From contig NZ_CP076853.1 of assembly GCF_018987265.1 (NCBI RefSeq), positions 1,798,001-1,862,000 of the forward strand: a stretch of DNA of 64,000 nt, read 5' to 3'. Below the pieces are notes generated by a model. It searched no databases. It was not told the origin of the DNA and saw only the letters and a program-made list of their open reading frames with translations. This document shows positions 47,556-55,165 of this stretch, piece after piece. The position numbers and the translations under genes were made by a program. The stretch is from Rhizobium sp. WYJ-E13 (GTDB lineage: Bacteria; Pseudomonadota; Alphaproteobacteria; Rhizobiales; Rhizobiaceae). How positions within the stretch are numbered: the first letter of the stretch is position 1; each line of letters starts with the position of its first letter.

Positions 47556-48233
47556 TTACGACAGAAGCGGCCGGTAGCCGCCGCCGGGCTCGCGCCTCGT
47601 CAGCAGGAAATGCAGGAGATTGGCATAGCCGCGGGCATCGTCGATGGCGCGGTGCGTGTGCTCGATATTGCCGAGCCATTCGCGCGGATAATGAGCGATA
47701 TCGCATTCCCAAGGGCTGCGGCCCGTCACTCCTGCCACCATCGACATGATACAGAGCGGCGGATGCCGAAACAGCCGATCGGCAATCCACGGCCCCTGGA
47801 ACAGCGGCCGGCCGGTGAAGCGCTTCAGGTAATGATCAATCCAGGGTCCGTCGAGCGCGACGGGATGGGCGGCGAAAATCGGCTCGGCGCCGAAGGATCT
47901 TACCCAGGCGGTGAAGCGCGCCATGACCTCGGCAGCAGGCTCGGGATTGGCGGTCGCCGCCGCGAAGGCCTGCGGATGGGCTTGCCAGAAGGCCATGGTC
48001 ACGGGGTCGCGCCCGGCCCCTTCCAGCGGCTGCAGCACGGCCTCGAACTCGCCGAGCATCTGGCCGGTCTCGGAAACGGCGACGGAGCCGAAGGAGAGCA
48101 TCGAGTGAGTGCCCGGTATGGGGCCATCGAATTCGCAATCGGTGACGATGTAGATATGCGGCACGCGCGGTGTGCTCCCCGGAGCTGTTTTGGTGTCGGG
48201 GATGAGCATAGCGGGATATTCGTGGGTTGCCAT
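47556..48233 (-). CDS. DnaQ-like 3'-5' exonuclease (RNase T/DEDDh family)
   Basis: 225 residues. The DEDDh residues are visible: ExoI motif in IVTDCEFDGPIPGTHSML with D and E, an ExoII-like Asp in the VALDGPWIDHYLKRF region, and the ExoIII motif HTHRAIDDARGYANLL with the paired His and Asp. It should degrade RNA or DNA from the 3' end with two metal ions. No ribosome site stands out, so the start could also be the ATG at 48209. It is close to the GIY-YIG element but reads on as a normal high-GC gene. Confidence 0.85.
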   Translation of the reverse strand: MATHEYPAMLIPDTKTAPGSTPRVPHIYIVTDCEFDGPIPGTHSMLSFGSVAVSETGQMLGEFEAVLQPLEGAGRDPVTMAFWQAHPQAFAAATANPEPAAEVMARFTAWVRSFGAEPIFAAHPVALDGPWIDHYLKRFTGRPLFQGPWIADRLFRHPPLCIMSMVAGVTGRSPWECDIAHYPREWLGNIEHTHRAIDDARGYANLLHFLLTRREPGGGYRPLLS

Positions 48234-48294
48234 GGGGAGTTGTTATGCAGGTTTAGCGTCGGCACTGAGTCGGAAGGTAGTACGCCGGCTGTCC

Positions 48295-48774
48295 CTCTCC
48301 TCCCTCATTCCTGTGCTTGTCACAGGAATCCAGCCGGCTTGCGTCTGCAGGCCGAAAAGACTCTCACGCTTGCAACAATCAGAGTCCCATCAGGTGCCAG
48401 GAAATGTCCTCCCATTCCGGGTTGTTCTCCTCGATTAGATTAAGCTTCCATTGCCGCGGCCATTTCTTGATCGTCTTCTCCCGCGTGATCGCCGCAGTCA
48501 CGAGATCGTATTCCTCGAACCAGACGAGCGTCTTGACGCCATATCGCGAGGTGAAGCCCGGCGTCAGCTCGTTCTGATGCTCGTACAGACGACCTGGAAG
48601 ATCGCTCGTCACGCCAGTATAGAGCGTGCCGTTTCTCTTTGACGCGAGGATGTAGACGTAACCTTTCATGGTTGAAGAGTGGCGTATTTCGGCATTGTTT
48701 TTCAAGAGTCTTTTCGGCTTGCAGACGCAAGCCGGCTGGATTCCTGTGACAAGCACAGGAATGACGGAGGAGAG
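48295..48774. mobile_element. Candidate GIY-YIG palindromic element (copy D)
   Basis: Inverted 70-bp arms at 48295-48364 and 48705-48774 differ at only two positions. Each arm is the left module of the composite repeat family (copies A, B, C, E). The 340 bases between them hold just a GIY-YIG nuclease gene. The arrangement mimics a small transposon: gene plus terminal inverted repeats, with gene-less relatives nearby. No target duplication could be defined. The element status is inference. Confidence 0.55.
48379..48669 (-). CDS. GIY-YIG family nuclease
   Basis: A 96-residue single-domain protein of the UPF0213/GIY-YIG family. The GIY position reads YVYILASKRNG, the YIG position LYTGVTSDLPGR with the conserved Arg, followed by LYEHQNELTPGFTSRYGVK, and the catalytic Glu lies in AITREKTIKKWPR. 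It should cut DNA with one metal ion. The ATG at 48669 begins the domain; upstream residues in the same frame are translated repeat. Its stop is 15 bases from the left repeat arm and its start 35 bases from the right arm. Confidence 0.92.
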   Translation of the reverse strand: MKGYVYILASKRNGTLYTGVTSDLPGRLYEHQNELTPGFTSRYGVKTLVWFEEYDLVTAAITREKTIKKWPRQWKLNLIEENNPEWEDISWHLMGL

Positions 48775-48892
48775 GGTGTGCCCGCCTCTCCATCATCGCT
48801 CCAGGCACTACATGGAGCTGTGCCGCGTGCGTTCCACCAAGACCTGCCCTCCTGCACAAAGCTCTCTTGTGGCACCGACGCTCCCTCCTCTC

Positions 48893-49037
48893 TACCGTCA
48901 TTCCTGTGCTTGTCACAGGAATCCAGTCGGCTTGCGTCTGCAAGCCGAGAAGACTCTTAGAAAACAGCCGCCGCGTGGACACGCGGCTGCTGGATTCCTG
49001 TGACATCCCTCGTGCCGGCACGAGGAGGGAATGAGGG
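48893..49037. repeat. Composite palindromic repeat, copy E
   Basis: Left part ACCGTCATTCCTGTGCTTGT with CACAGGAATCCAGTCGGCTT and the hairpin GGCTTGCGTCTGCAAGCC; right part GCCGCGTGGACACGCGGC, GCTGGATTCCTGTGACATCC and GAGGGAATGAGGG. The right-hand module is that of copy A, 13 kb away, not that of its neighbours B and C, showing mosaic assembly. Confidence 0.85.
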
Positions 49038-49099
49038 ACGATAGGGAAGCACGCCCGCGCTTACTCATCCGCCGAGCCCGCTGCAGACCTGCCCGCACG

Positions 49100-49133
49100 C
49101 AAAATGCCCGGCCACCTCACGATGACCGGGCAT
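49100..49133 (-). terminator. Rho-independent terminator
   Basis: ATGCCCGG (49104-49111) and CCGGGCAT (49126-49133) pair over eight bases; on the minus strand TTTTG follows. It lies 20 bases beyond the stop codon of the small secreted gene that ends at 49154. Confidence 0.75.
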
Positions 49134-49153
49134 CCTCTCACCCCACACCGCGA

Positions 49154-49480
49154 TCAGTTATTGTGCGCCGCGCAGGCTTCGTCCATCGGGGTGGCGTTGC
49201 TGGTGCCTCCCTGGGTCTGCAGCTTGCCGGGGCCGGTGCCGCTGCTGCTGGCGTGGTCGGGGCAGTCGGGCTTATCCATCTTCATGTTGCCCATCCTCGT
49301 GCTGCCGGTCGTGGTCTTGTCCGTCGCCATCGGCTTCTTGGCCTTGACGCCCGCGCCGCCGCCGGAATCGACGGTGCTCTTGTCCATCGTGGTGCCGGTC
49401 GGGGCCGGGTTGGATTGGGCGAAGGCGGACGTGGCCATGCCGAGGGCGAGCAGCGAGGCTGCGACAATTTTCATACGCAT
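49154..49480 (-). CDS. Small secreted hypothetical protein
   Basis: 108 residues. A Sec signal peptide (residues 1-24, KIVAASLLALGMATSAFAQ) precedes a low-complexity mature part rich in Thr, Ser, Gly, Met and Lys, with a Cys pair far apart (KPDCPDHA and DEACAAHNN) near the end. It resembles small exported rhizobial proteins but I can name no family. AGGAG is seven bases before the ATG at 49480. The strong terminator after it suggests a single-gene transcript. Confidence 0.75.
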   Translation of the reverse strand: MRMKIVAASLLALGMATSAFAQSNPAPTGTTMDKSTVDSGGGAGVKAKKPMATDKTTTGSTRMGNMKMDKPDCPDHASSSGTGPGKLQTQGGTSNATPMDEACAAHNN

Positions 49481-49619
49481 TGGTATTCTCCTGGTTAGAT
49501 CAATGATCGACACTTGGGGAACCGCTGATGATGGTGATTGTTCCCAGCCAATTTCCATAGGTTTTCCCCCGCTCAATTCCTGCGCGAGCTGTGCGGCAGG
49601 TTTCAATCAAGTTATATTG

Positions 49620-49730
49620 CCGGGATTGCACGCGTCGGAGGAGAAGGCCGCGTAAGGAGGTGGGGCGGAAACGAGCCGCCACGCCCATCACCTGATCTCA
49701 AGCCCGGAAACCCCACCGGGCTTTTTTCTT
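49620..49730 (+). ncRNA. Candidate small RNA with intrinsic terminator
   Basis: A possible -10 (TTATAT near 49610) precedes a 110-base stretch with no CDS. It contains a long stem (AGGTG and GGCGG pairing with CCGCC and CACCT, loop AAACGAG, about 49653-49693) and ends in a perfect terminator. The 5' part includes GGAGGAGAAGG and AAGGAGG, which are ribosome-site-like. It lies between divergent genes and so is not the tail of another transcript. The 5' end is a guess. Confidence 0.45.
49700..49730 (+). terminator. Rho-independent terminator of the candidate sRNA
   Basis: AAGCCCGG (49700-49707) and CCGGGCTT (49716-49723) form an eight-base stem with an eight-base loop, followed by TTTTCTT. No CDS on the plus strand ends upstream within 1.9 kb, so it must end a non-coding transcript. 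Confidence 0.85.
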
Positions 49731-49825
49731 GGGAAGACCCGTTCATGCTTCGGCCACCCGGTGCGAGCGGCCCCCTCGCACGGTCGATCCACCTTGATTG
49801 CAACGACAATCTGCGATATCAAATC

Positions 49826-49841
49826 TGATGTACGTACATCA
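49826..49841. promoter_or_regulatory. 16-bp perfect palindrome, candidate operator
   Basis: TGATGTACGTACATCA is a perfect dyad 28 bases before the ATG of the flavin-binding protein gene. The position next to the promoter/ribosome site suggests a repressor site. No regulator gene is adjacent. Confidence 0.55.
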
Positions 49842-49868
49842 TTTCAATTTCGAGGGGGGAATATAACG

Positions 49869-50516
49869 ATGGCGTTCACGTTCAATCCGGAATTTGCCAT
49901 AGCGGATGAGCAATCTCTGCGAAGCCTGTTCGAGGCGACGCATACCCTGGCGATACAGAAGTGTCGGGGCACCCTCGGCATGCACGCGCAGGAGTTTATT
50001 CGGCGCTCGCCATTTCTGTGCATCGGCACGCAGAACCCCGATGGCAAGGCCGATGTCAGCCCGCGTGGCGACCCTATCGGCTTCGTCAAGATTCTCGATG
50101 AGCGCACGCTGGCGATACCGGACCGGCCCGGCAACAACCGTCTCGATACATTGGTGAATATTCTCGCCAATCCGAGTGTCGGGCTGCTGTTCATGATCCC
50201 GGGTTTCGACGACACGTTGCGCGTGAATGGACGCGCCGTTCTGACAACGGATCCTGACCTTCTGGAGAGCATGAGCGTCAACGATCGCCGTCCCAAACTC
50301 GCTGTCGTGGTCACGGTGGACGAGGTCTTCATGCATTGCGCCAAGGCATTCCGGCGCTCTCACCTGTGGAGCCCCGAGCATCGCCAGGATCGCGCCGAGA
50401 TGCCCTCGCTTGTGAAGATCATTCTGGACGAAACATCAGGCGCGCCAGACGACAAGGATGAGCAGAGCAGGATGGATGCTGATCTTGAGGATGCGTACAA
50501 GAGGACGCTTTACTGA
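49869..50516 (+). CDS. Pyridoxamine 5'-phosphate oxidase-like FMN protein
   Basis: A 215-residue PNPOx-fold protein, MSMEG_1061-like. The split-barrel blocks are SPFLCIGTQNPDGKADVSPR, GDPIGFVKILDERTLAIPDR and PGNNRLDTLVNILANPSVGL, followed by LRVNGRAVLTTDPDLLESM and a C-terminal VDEVFMHCAKAFRRSHLW. It probably binds FMN or a deazaflavin and reduces an unknown substrate. The ATG at 49869 has GGGGGGA upstream. The 16-bp palindrome before it suggests repressor control. Confidence 0.88.
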   Translation: MAFTFNPEFAIADEQSLRSLFEATHTLAIQKCRGTLGMHAQEFIRRSPFLCIGTQNPDGKADVSPRGDPIGFVKILDERTLAIPDRPGNNRLDTLVNILANPSVGLLFMIPGFDDTLRVNGRAVLTTDPDLLESMSVNDRRPKLAVVVTVDEVFMHCAKAFRRSHLWSPEHRQDRAEMPSLVKIILDETSGAPDDKDEQSRMDADLEDAYKRTLY

Positions 50517-50597
50517 CGGATTGTCGGGTCAAGAAAATGCGGCGGAGAGGCGCACGACCCGGTGCTCTGGCCTCAATTAGGAGAAGTCGGCGCCCCC

Positions 50598-51215
50598 CTA
50601 CTCCGCAGCCTCCCCGCGCTGCGGCTCCGCCAAATCCACCTCTTCCACCGGCCCCAGAATCTCCACCTCATACGAATACCCTTCGAGCATCGTATAGGTA
50701 TGCTCGATCGTCGCGATCTGCTTTTCCGTCTTGCGGATGGCATCGGCGATGGCTTCGCTGCGCGCACGCATCATGGAGCCGAGCACGTCGGTTTCCGGCC
50801 GCCGGCCGAGACGGTCTATGTGTTTGCGCACGCGGGCGCGGTGGCGTTCGAGCTCGAGGATATGGAAGCGGCTCTTGACGATATCGTCGGAGAGTTTGCG
50901 GCGCATGGCAGCGACGGGGTCGAAGCTGCCGGGTTCGCGCTCGTCGAGGATTACCTCGTTGACGAGCGATTCCAGCATCAGCACGCCTTCGAGGTCCTTG
51001 GGGTCGGCAAGCTGCGGATCGTAGCCGGTATCGTCGTAGACGCGCCGGCGCACCGGATCCTGCAGCAGTTCATAGGCGATCTGCAGCCGGTTGAAATGAT
51101 CGGTATCGCCGCCGGCATCCGGATGCGCACCCTTGGCGGCCTTGCGCCAGGCAAGCCTGATCGCCTCGCCGGTGGCGTCGCGCTCCAGTCCGAGCATGGC
51201 ATAGGGATCGATCAC
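50598..51215 (-). CDS. J-domain (DnaJ-like) protein
   Basis: A 205-residue protein with an N-terminal J domain (residues 1-65): DPYAMLGLERDATGEAIRLA, the HPD motif in AKGAHPDAGGDTDHF and LLQDPVRRRVYDDTGYD. The rest is a charged helical region (residues 95-185) without the Gly/Phe or zinc-finger parts of DnaJ, so it is a type C co-chaperone that would stimulate an Hsp70. I chose GTG at 51215 with GGAAG upstream, because the J domain starts at once; the frame is open to 51350. Stands alone. Confidence 0.85.
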   Translation of the reverse strand: MIDPYAMLGLERDATGEAIRLAWRKAAKGAHPDAGGDTDHFNRLQIAYELLQDPVRRRVYDDTGYDPQLADPKDLEGVLMLESLVNEVILDEREPGSFDPVAAMRRKLSDDIVKSRFHILELERHRARVRKHIDRLGRRPETDVLGSMMRARSEAIADAIRKTEKQIATIEHTYTMLEGYSYEVEILGPVEEVDLAEPQRGEAAE

Positions 51216-51871
51216 GCCGGCACTTCCTTCATTCACTGCTTCGTCCCTCCGAGACCTAACCGCAGGCGGCCACCGCATCAAGCCCCGAAACACCCTGCCA
51301 TAATTGCGGCCGCTCGGGACGAAATTGTGGAACGCGGCAGATTTTCCCACAGGTGAAGGGTTAACGTGTTCGATTTCCGCTGCTCATCCTCGGTCTTGTG
51401 CATTGCGGCTCACCGTAAAATGCACTGGCCTGGAAAGCCTGTCATCCGGAAGTTGGCAGCCGGCCGCCCTCAGGTTGCAAATCCGGTCGCGTCCCACAAC
51501 GATACACGCGCATCAGCATATACTAACACTCTGCCAACCACTTGAATCGTCACCGTTTCCCGCAACGCAAAAAACCATGCCACAATATTGCCGCTTGCTT
51601 TTTGCCCGAAATGCTGGCACGAACTGCGACACTCGGGCATTTCGCATGCCGGTGACTGGACTGAAGTGGTAATGCCTTGCCGGAGCGCCAATTCCGGTCT
51701 GGCGGCATGGGTGACACCCATGCGCGTAGATGTTCTTTCCCCGTACGTGACGTCTCGACTGACCCTTCGCGTCCGGCTTCCAGGGCCGATACGCGAAAGC
51801 TAAAGCCGTCCGCCTCCCCACCGCCGGGGGTGCGGATAAACTAACCAGACATGGGAAAAAGGACTATCCCT
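51216..51871. other. Long intergenic region and cold-shock gene leader
   Basis: About 655 bases between the divergent J-domain and cold-shock genes. Minus-strand frames here have no family features and I reject them. The part just before the cold-shock gene probably contains its promoter and long leader, as is common for csp genes. The only clear structure is the palindrome at 51705. Confidence 0.5.
51705..51723. promoter_or_regulatory. 19-bp palindrome of unknown role
   Basis: GCATGGGTG-A-CACCCATGC is a perfect 9-bp inverted repeat with one central base, about 150 bases before the cold-shock gene. It could be an operator or a hairpin in the leader. Confidence 0.45.
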
Positions 51872-52084
51872 ATGGCCACCAAGGGCACCGTAAAATTCTT
51901 CAACCAGGACAAGGGTTTTGGTTTCATCACGCCGGAAGGCGGCGCCAAGGACGTTTTCGTCCATATCTCCGCTCTCCAGGCTTCCGGCATCCAGTCGCTC
52001 CGCGAAGGCCAGCAGGTTTCTTTCGACACCGAGCCGGATCGCATGGGCAAAGGCCCGAAGGCCGTTAACATCCAGGCCTTCTGA
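51872..52084 (+). CDS. Cold shock domain protein (CspA family)
   Basis: A 70-residue single cold-shock domain. RNP1 is KGFGFITPE and RNP2 VFVHISAL, with the aromatic FF in [10 protein letters not shown]. It binds single-stranded RNA/DNA and acts as an RNA chaperone. The start at 51872 is preceded by AAGGA; the frame start at 51851 would add seven residues not seen in the family. A terminator follows. Confidence 0.95.
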   Translation: MATKGTVKFFNQDKGFGFITPEGGAKDVFVHISALQASGIQSLREGQQVSFDTEPDRMGKGPKAVNIQAF

Positions 52085-52110
52085 TCTGACTTGACTGCTT
52101 TAAGCAGGCG

Positions 52111-52145
52111 ACGGCGCTCCGCAAGGGGCGCCGTTTTTGTTTTGG
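52111..52145 (+). terminator. Rho-independent terminator of the cold-shock gene
   Basis: ACGGCGCTCC and GGGGCGCCGT pair over ten positions (one T-G pair) around a GCAA tetraloop and are followed by TTTTGTTTT. It lies 27 bases after the stop codon. Confidence 0.92.
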
Positions 52146-52187
52146 GGATTGCCGCCGTCAGCACAGGCAGTGCGGGGATGGCCTCAT

Positions 52188-52475
52188 TCATCCTTCACCC
52201 AGATAGGTTCCGATATATTCGCCCCGCTTCCAGAGCGTCGCACGCAGCCGGGCCTCGGCCCCACCCGATGTCGCCGCCTGCAGACACAGGATCTGGTCGG
52301 CGATCACCTCACCCGGCTGCAGGATCGCCTCGATGGCAGCCGCTTCCTCCACGGTATCGGCATAGTCGGGCATCGCTTTCAGCCGCAGTTCCGCAAACAT
52401 TGCCGCTTCGTGCAGCTCGCTGCAGAGCAGGACGAGCTCCGTATCGTCGCTCCGTTGGAGCGGGCAGGCCTGCAT
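52188..52475 (-). CDS. Hypothetical protein, soluble
   Basis: 95 residues from the ATG at 52475, which has AGGGAG seven bases upstream; the longer frame from 52541 has no such site. The protein is acidic and helical in the middle (ELVLLCSELHEAAMFAELRL, DYADTVEEAAAIEAILQPGE) with a C-terminal LRATLWKRGEYIGTYLGEG. No family recognised; normal rhizobial codon use. Confidence 0.65.
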   Translation of the reverse strand: MQACPLQRSDDTELVLLCSELHEAAMFAELRLKAMPDYADTVEEAAAIEAILQPGEVIADQILCLQAATSGGAEARLRATLWKRGEYIGTYLGEG

Positions 52476-52616
52476 GGAAAACTCCCTTTCTGGTATCGCT
52501 GCCGTCATAAGGTTGTACCCGCCTATGCCGACAACAATCAAGGAAATTATTCCTATCTTCGATCACGATCCATATCGCCGAGACTTTTTCAGGAGCCTTG
52601 GCACCGGCACACGACG

Positions 52617-52934
52617 TCAGGCCGCCTCGCCGTGGCGCTCCACGAGTTCGGCCCATTCCATCGCCGCATGGCGGCCGAGAACCGTCTTGTCGTTCCCGAT
52701 GACATCGGCGATGCGCCGAAAGAGTTCGTCGGCAAAGGGCGCCGGCCGCCCGGATTCGGCATTGCCGGCCGGGCGCAGCATGGTGCCCTGGGCAAGATAG
52801 ATGGCCTCGACGCTGAACCCCTCATGATCGCCCGAGAGCTCGGCTGAGCCATAGAGCAGCAGGCCATTGTCGTTCCGGCCGAGGATGGGGATGACGAGTT
52901 CGTCGAAATCGAACCGCAGGCTGAATATGTTCAT
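52617..52934 (-). CDS. Hypothetical protein, soluble
   Basis: 105 residues starting at 52934, with GGAGG ten bases upstream. It has a beta-rich first half (IFSLRFDFDELVIPILGRND) with YGSAELSGDHEGFSVEAIYL, and a helical end (FADELFRRIADVIGNDKTV). The longer frame upstream overlaps the hydrolase gene region in antisense-like reading and is not used. No known family. It lies downstream of the hydrolase gene on the same strand with a gap of about 100 bases. Confidence 0.6.
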   Translation of the reverse strand: MNIFSLRFDFDELVIPILGRNDNGLLLYGSAELSGDHEGFSVEAIYLAQGTMLRPAGNAESGRPAPFADELFRRIADVIGNDKTVLGRHAAMEWAELVERHGEAA

Positions 52935-53031
52935 CGGCCAATGACCTCCTGATGGATGCGCTCCTCGCGGATGAGGATGCAGGAGGATGCGATGCCGATG
53001 GTTGGGTGATGGAATGGGCGGGTCTGCCGGC

Positions 53032-53586
53032 CTATACGGCCAGCGCGCGTATATCCTTGGCGATGTCGGCGAGATCGTTGTCGAGCTGGTGATCGCGCCC
53101 CGGCAGCGAGCAGAGGACGGCATCCGGGATGGCCCTGGCATAAGCCTCGATATGGGCAAAGGGCACGGTGTCATCATCGCTGCCGTGATAGATGAGCACG
53201 GGCAACCCTTCCGGCAGGCTTTCGGAAAAGTCGTCGTGCCCGCCGATCTCATCGCTCTCCCACCCGCCCTCGCCCATGAAGGGCGGCGCGATGAGGATGA
53301 CGCCGCCGGGCTCGAATGCCGGCCAGGCTTCGGCAAGCGTGTGAAGAAGCACCGCGCCGCCGAACGAATGGCCGATCAGGATCGCGCCGTCTTCGAGGGT
53401 TTCGAACTCCTTCAGCAAAGCGGCTTTCCAGGCCTGATAATGCGGGTCCGCTTCATCGGGCATGCGGGGGTAGCGGATGGCATAGGCCTCGCCAAGTTCG
53501 CGGGCGAGACTGTCGACAAGCTTGTTGTCCCACTGGTCGTGGGTGGTTTCGCCGGCGCCCTGGATGAAGAGGATCTGTCTTGGCAT
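53032..53586 (-). CDS. Alpha/beta hydrolase (RBBP9/YdeN-like)
   Basis: A 184-residue small hydrolase. The nucleophile elbow is LIGHSFGGAVLLHTLAE with Ser in GHSFG, the acid lies in LPVLIYHGSDDDTVPFAH, and the base in LPGRDHQLDNDL. The first strand ILFIQGAGETTHDQWD holds the oxyanion loop. It should cleave an ester or amide; the substrate is not known. No signal peptide, so cytoplasmic. Confidence 0.88.
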   Translation of the reverse strand: MPRQILFIQGAGETTHDQWDNKLVDSLARELGEAYAIRYPRMPDEADPHYQAWKAALLKEFETLEDGAILIGHSFGGAVLLHTLAEAWPAFEPGGVILIAPPFMGEGGWESDEIGGHDDFSESLPEGLPVLIYHGSDDDTVPFAHIEAYARAIPDAVLCSLPGRDHQLDNDLADIAKDIRALAV

Positions 53587-53767
53587 GGATCGTGTTCCCG
53601 GTTGTGACCGTCAGGAGATGGGTCGTTACGGCAGCTGGACAAGATCGGCTCTCACCGCCTGGCGAGCAACGCGCCTCGATATTATGAGAAGATGCCGACA
53701 ACAGTGACAAGCAGGGAGATGATGGAGGTGGGGATGCGTCCTCACCTCCATGGGCAGGAAGGCTCTG

Positions 53768-54955
53768 TCACCCCGCAGCAACCACCTTCCCTCGCCGCAG
53801 CATCACGGCAACGATGAACCCGCAAACCGCCGTCACCCCACCGACGAGAAAGACACTGCCATACCCTGCCCGATCCGCCAGCACACCCGCCAGCGGCCCG
53901 GTCAGCCCATAAGCCAGATCCTGGAAGGCCGAGAATCCCCCAAGCGCCGTGCCGCGCAGATGCGGTGCCACGAGAAGCACGACTTCACGCCCCATGGCGG
54001 GAAAGATCATCGAGCAGCCGAGGCCGGTCATGAAGGCGCCGATGAGCGCGATGGTGGGATCGGCGGCACTCCAGATCAGCAACTGGCCGATAGCCTCCAC
54101 CGCCAACGACACGACGGCGACCGAAAGCCCGCCATAGCGATCCGGCAGGTGGCCGAAGAGGATGCGCACCAGCACGAAGCCGCTGCCGAAGGCGGTGAGC
54201 CCCAGACCGGCATGATCCCAGCCGAGATCGCGGAAATAGAGGGTAAAGAAGGAACCGATCGCGGCAAAGCCCATGCCCTGCAGGCAGACGATCAGCCCGT
54301 GCACCCAGATGCGGCCGATGACGGCGGCAAGCGGCGGGCGCTCCTTGCCCGGATGGGCTGCAACGGTGGGCACGCTGCGGATTGCGGCGAGCCCCAGCAG
54401 AGGCAGCACGGCGCTGACAGCCATCGCGCCGACAAAGCCGATGTTATCGAGCAACAGCAGTCCAAGAGGGCCGCCAAGTCCAAGCGCGCCGTAGATCGCC
54501 GCCCCGATGAGCGCCAGCACCCGGCCGGAGCGCCCCGGCCCGACGAGCCCGATGCCCCAGGCGATGACGCCGACGGCAACGAGGCTTTCGCCGAGCCCGA
54601 TTGAAAGCCGCCCGGCAACGAGAATGGCGAAAGCCGCAGCCGGCGCCTGCAGCGAGAGCCCGGAAGCGAGCGAGATAAGCGCGCCTGCCGCATAGAAAAG
54701 CAGGCCGCGCTGCACCGCGAGCCTGGCGCCCCGGCCATCGGCAAGCCCGCCGGCATAACCGCGGGTGAGAATGGTGGCGAGAAAGGCAATGCCGACGCCA
54801 AGGCCCGCCCAGCCATTGCCGAGGCCGAGCGTACCGGTCACGAACATAGGCACGACAGGAAGGGCGATCGCAACGCAGAGATAGGAGATGAAGAGGATCG
54901 CGGTCAGCAGGTAAAGCCTTGCCTGCTCGCGATCACCGGTAAGACGGAAAGCCAT
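53768..54955 (-). CDS. MFS efflux-type transporter
   Basis: A 395-residue, twelve-helix MFS protein of the YfcJ/YhhS type. It starts MAFRLTGDREQARLYLLTAI and has the motif GYAGGLADGRGARLAVQRGL between helices 2 and 3, LSIGLGESLVAVGVIAWGIG and VLIFGHLPDRYGG-like text (VRILFGHLPDRYGGLSVAVV) in the second half. AGGAGG is six bases before the ATG at 54955; the frame start at 55042 lies inside the leader. It is probably a drug or metabolite exporter. A promoter, a leaderless six-codon ORF and an intrinsic terminator lie upstream, so attenuation control is likely. Confidence 0.88.
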   Translation of the reverse strand: MAFRLTGDREQARLYLLTAILFISYLCVAIALPVVPMFVTGTLGLGNGWAGLGVGIAFLATILTRGYAGGLADGRGARLAVQRGLLFYAAGALISLASGLSLQAPAAAFAILVAGRLSIGLGESLVAVGVIAWGIGLVGPGRSGRVLALIGAAIYGALGLGGPLGLLLLDNIGFVGAMAVSAVLPLLGLAAIRSVPTVAAHPGKERPPLAAVIGRIWVHGLIVCLQGMGFAAIGSFFTLYFRDLGWDHAGLGLTAFGSGFVLVRILFGHLPDRYGGLSVAVVSLAVEAIGQLLIWSAADPTIALIGAFMTGLGCSMIFPAMGREVVLLVAPHLRGTALGGFSAFQDLAYGLTGPLAGVLADRAGYGSVFLVGGVTAVCGFIVAVMLRRGKVVAAG

Positions 54956-54989
54956 GAAAACCTCCTGGCTGTTCCTCGTCGACGGGCAC

Positions 54990-55103
54990 AAAAAAACGCA
55001 CTCCGACCGGCGAGGATCGATAAGTGCGTTGCTTGACGTCAAACGCTTACGGCCAGAGGACTGGCATAGGCCGGGAGATACGGGATATGGGGCCGGGTGT
55101 CAA
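54990..55103 (-). promoter_or_regulatory. Promoter plus attenuator-like leader of the MFS gene
   Basis: On the minus strand: -35 TTGACA (55103-55098), 17-base spacer, -10 TATCTC (55080-55075). Seven bases later ATG starts a six-codon ORF, MPVLWP (55067-55047), so it may be leaderless. An intrinsic terminator follows: AACGCACT (55030-55023) pairing with AGTGCGTT (55002-54995), then a T run (seven Ts in all with the two that close the stem). GCGTT after the uORF stop can pair with AACGC of the terminator's first arm, giving an alternative fold that would allow read-through. The pump gene starts 35 bases after the T run. Confidence 0.6.
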
Positions 55104-55165
55104 TGATAGCTGTACCGCCACACTACCCGTTTCGTCCCTCTCCCATGTTAGACGGCGATACTCCA

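Noticed and set aside
48440..49021. 193-residue minus-strand frame over repeats D and E
   Set aside because: It translates the repeat arms (IPVTSTGMT) and shadows the GIY-YIG gene in another frame.
51470..51821. Minus-strand frames in the cold-shock upstream region (83 and 102 residues)
   Set aside because: They overlap each other in different frames, lack ribosome sites and motifs, and one starts inside the 19-bp palindrome.
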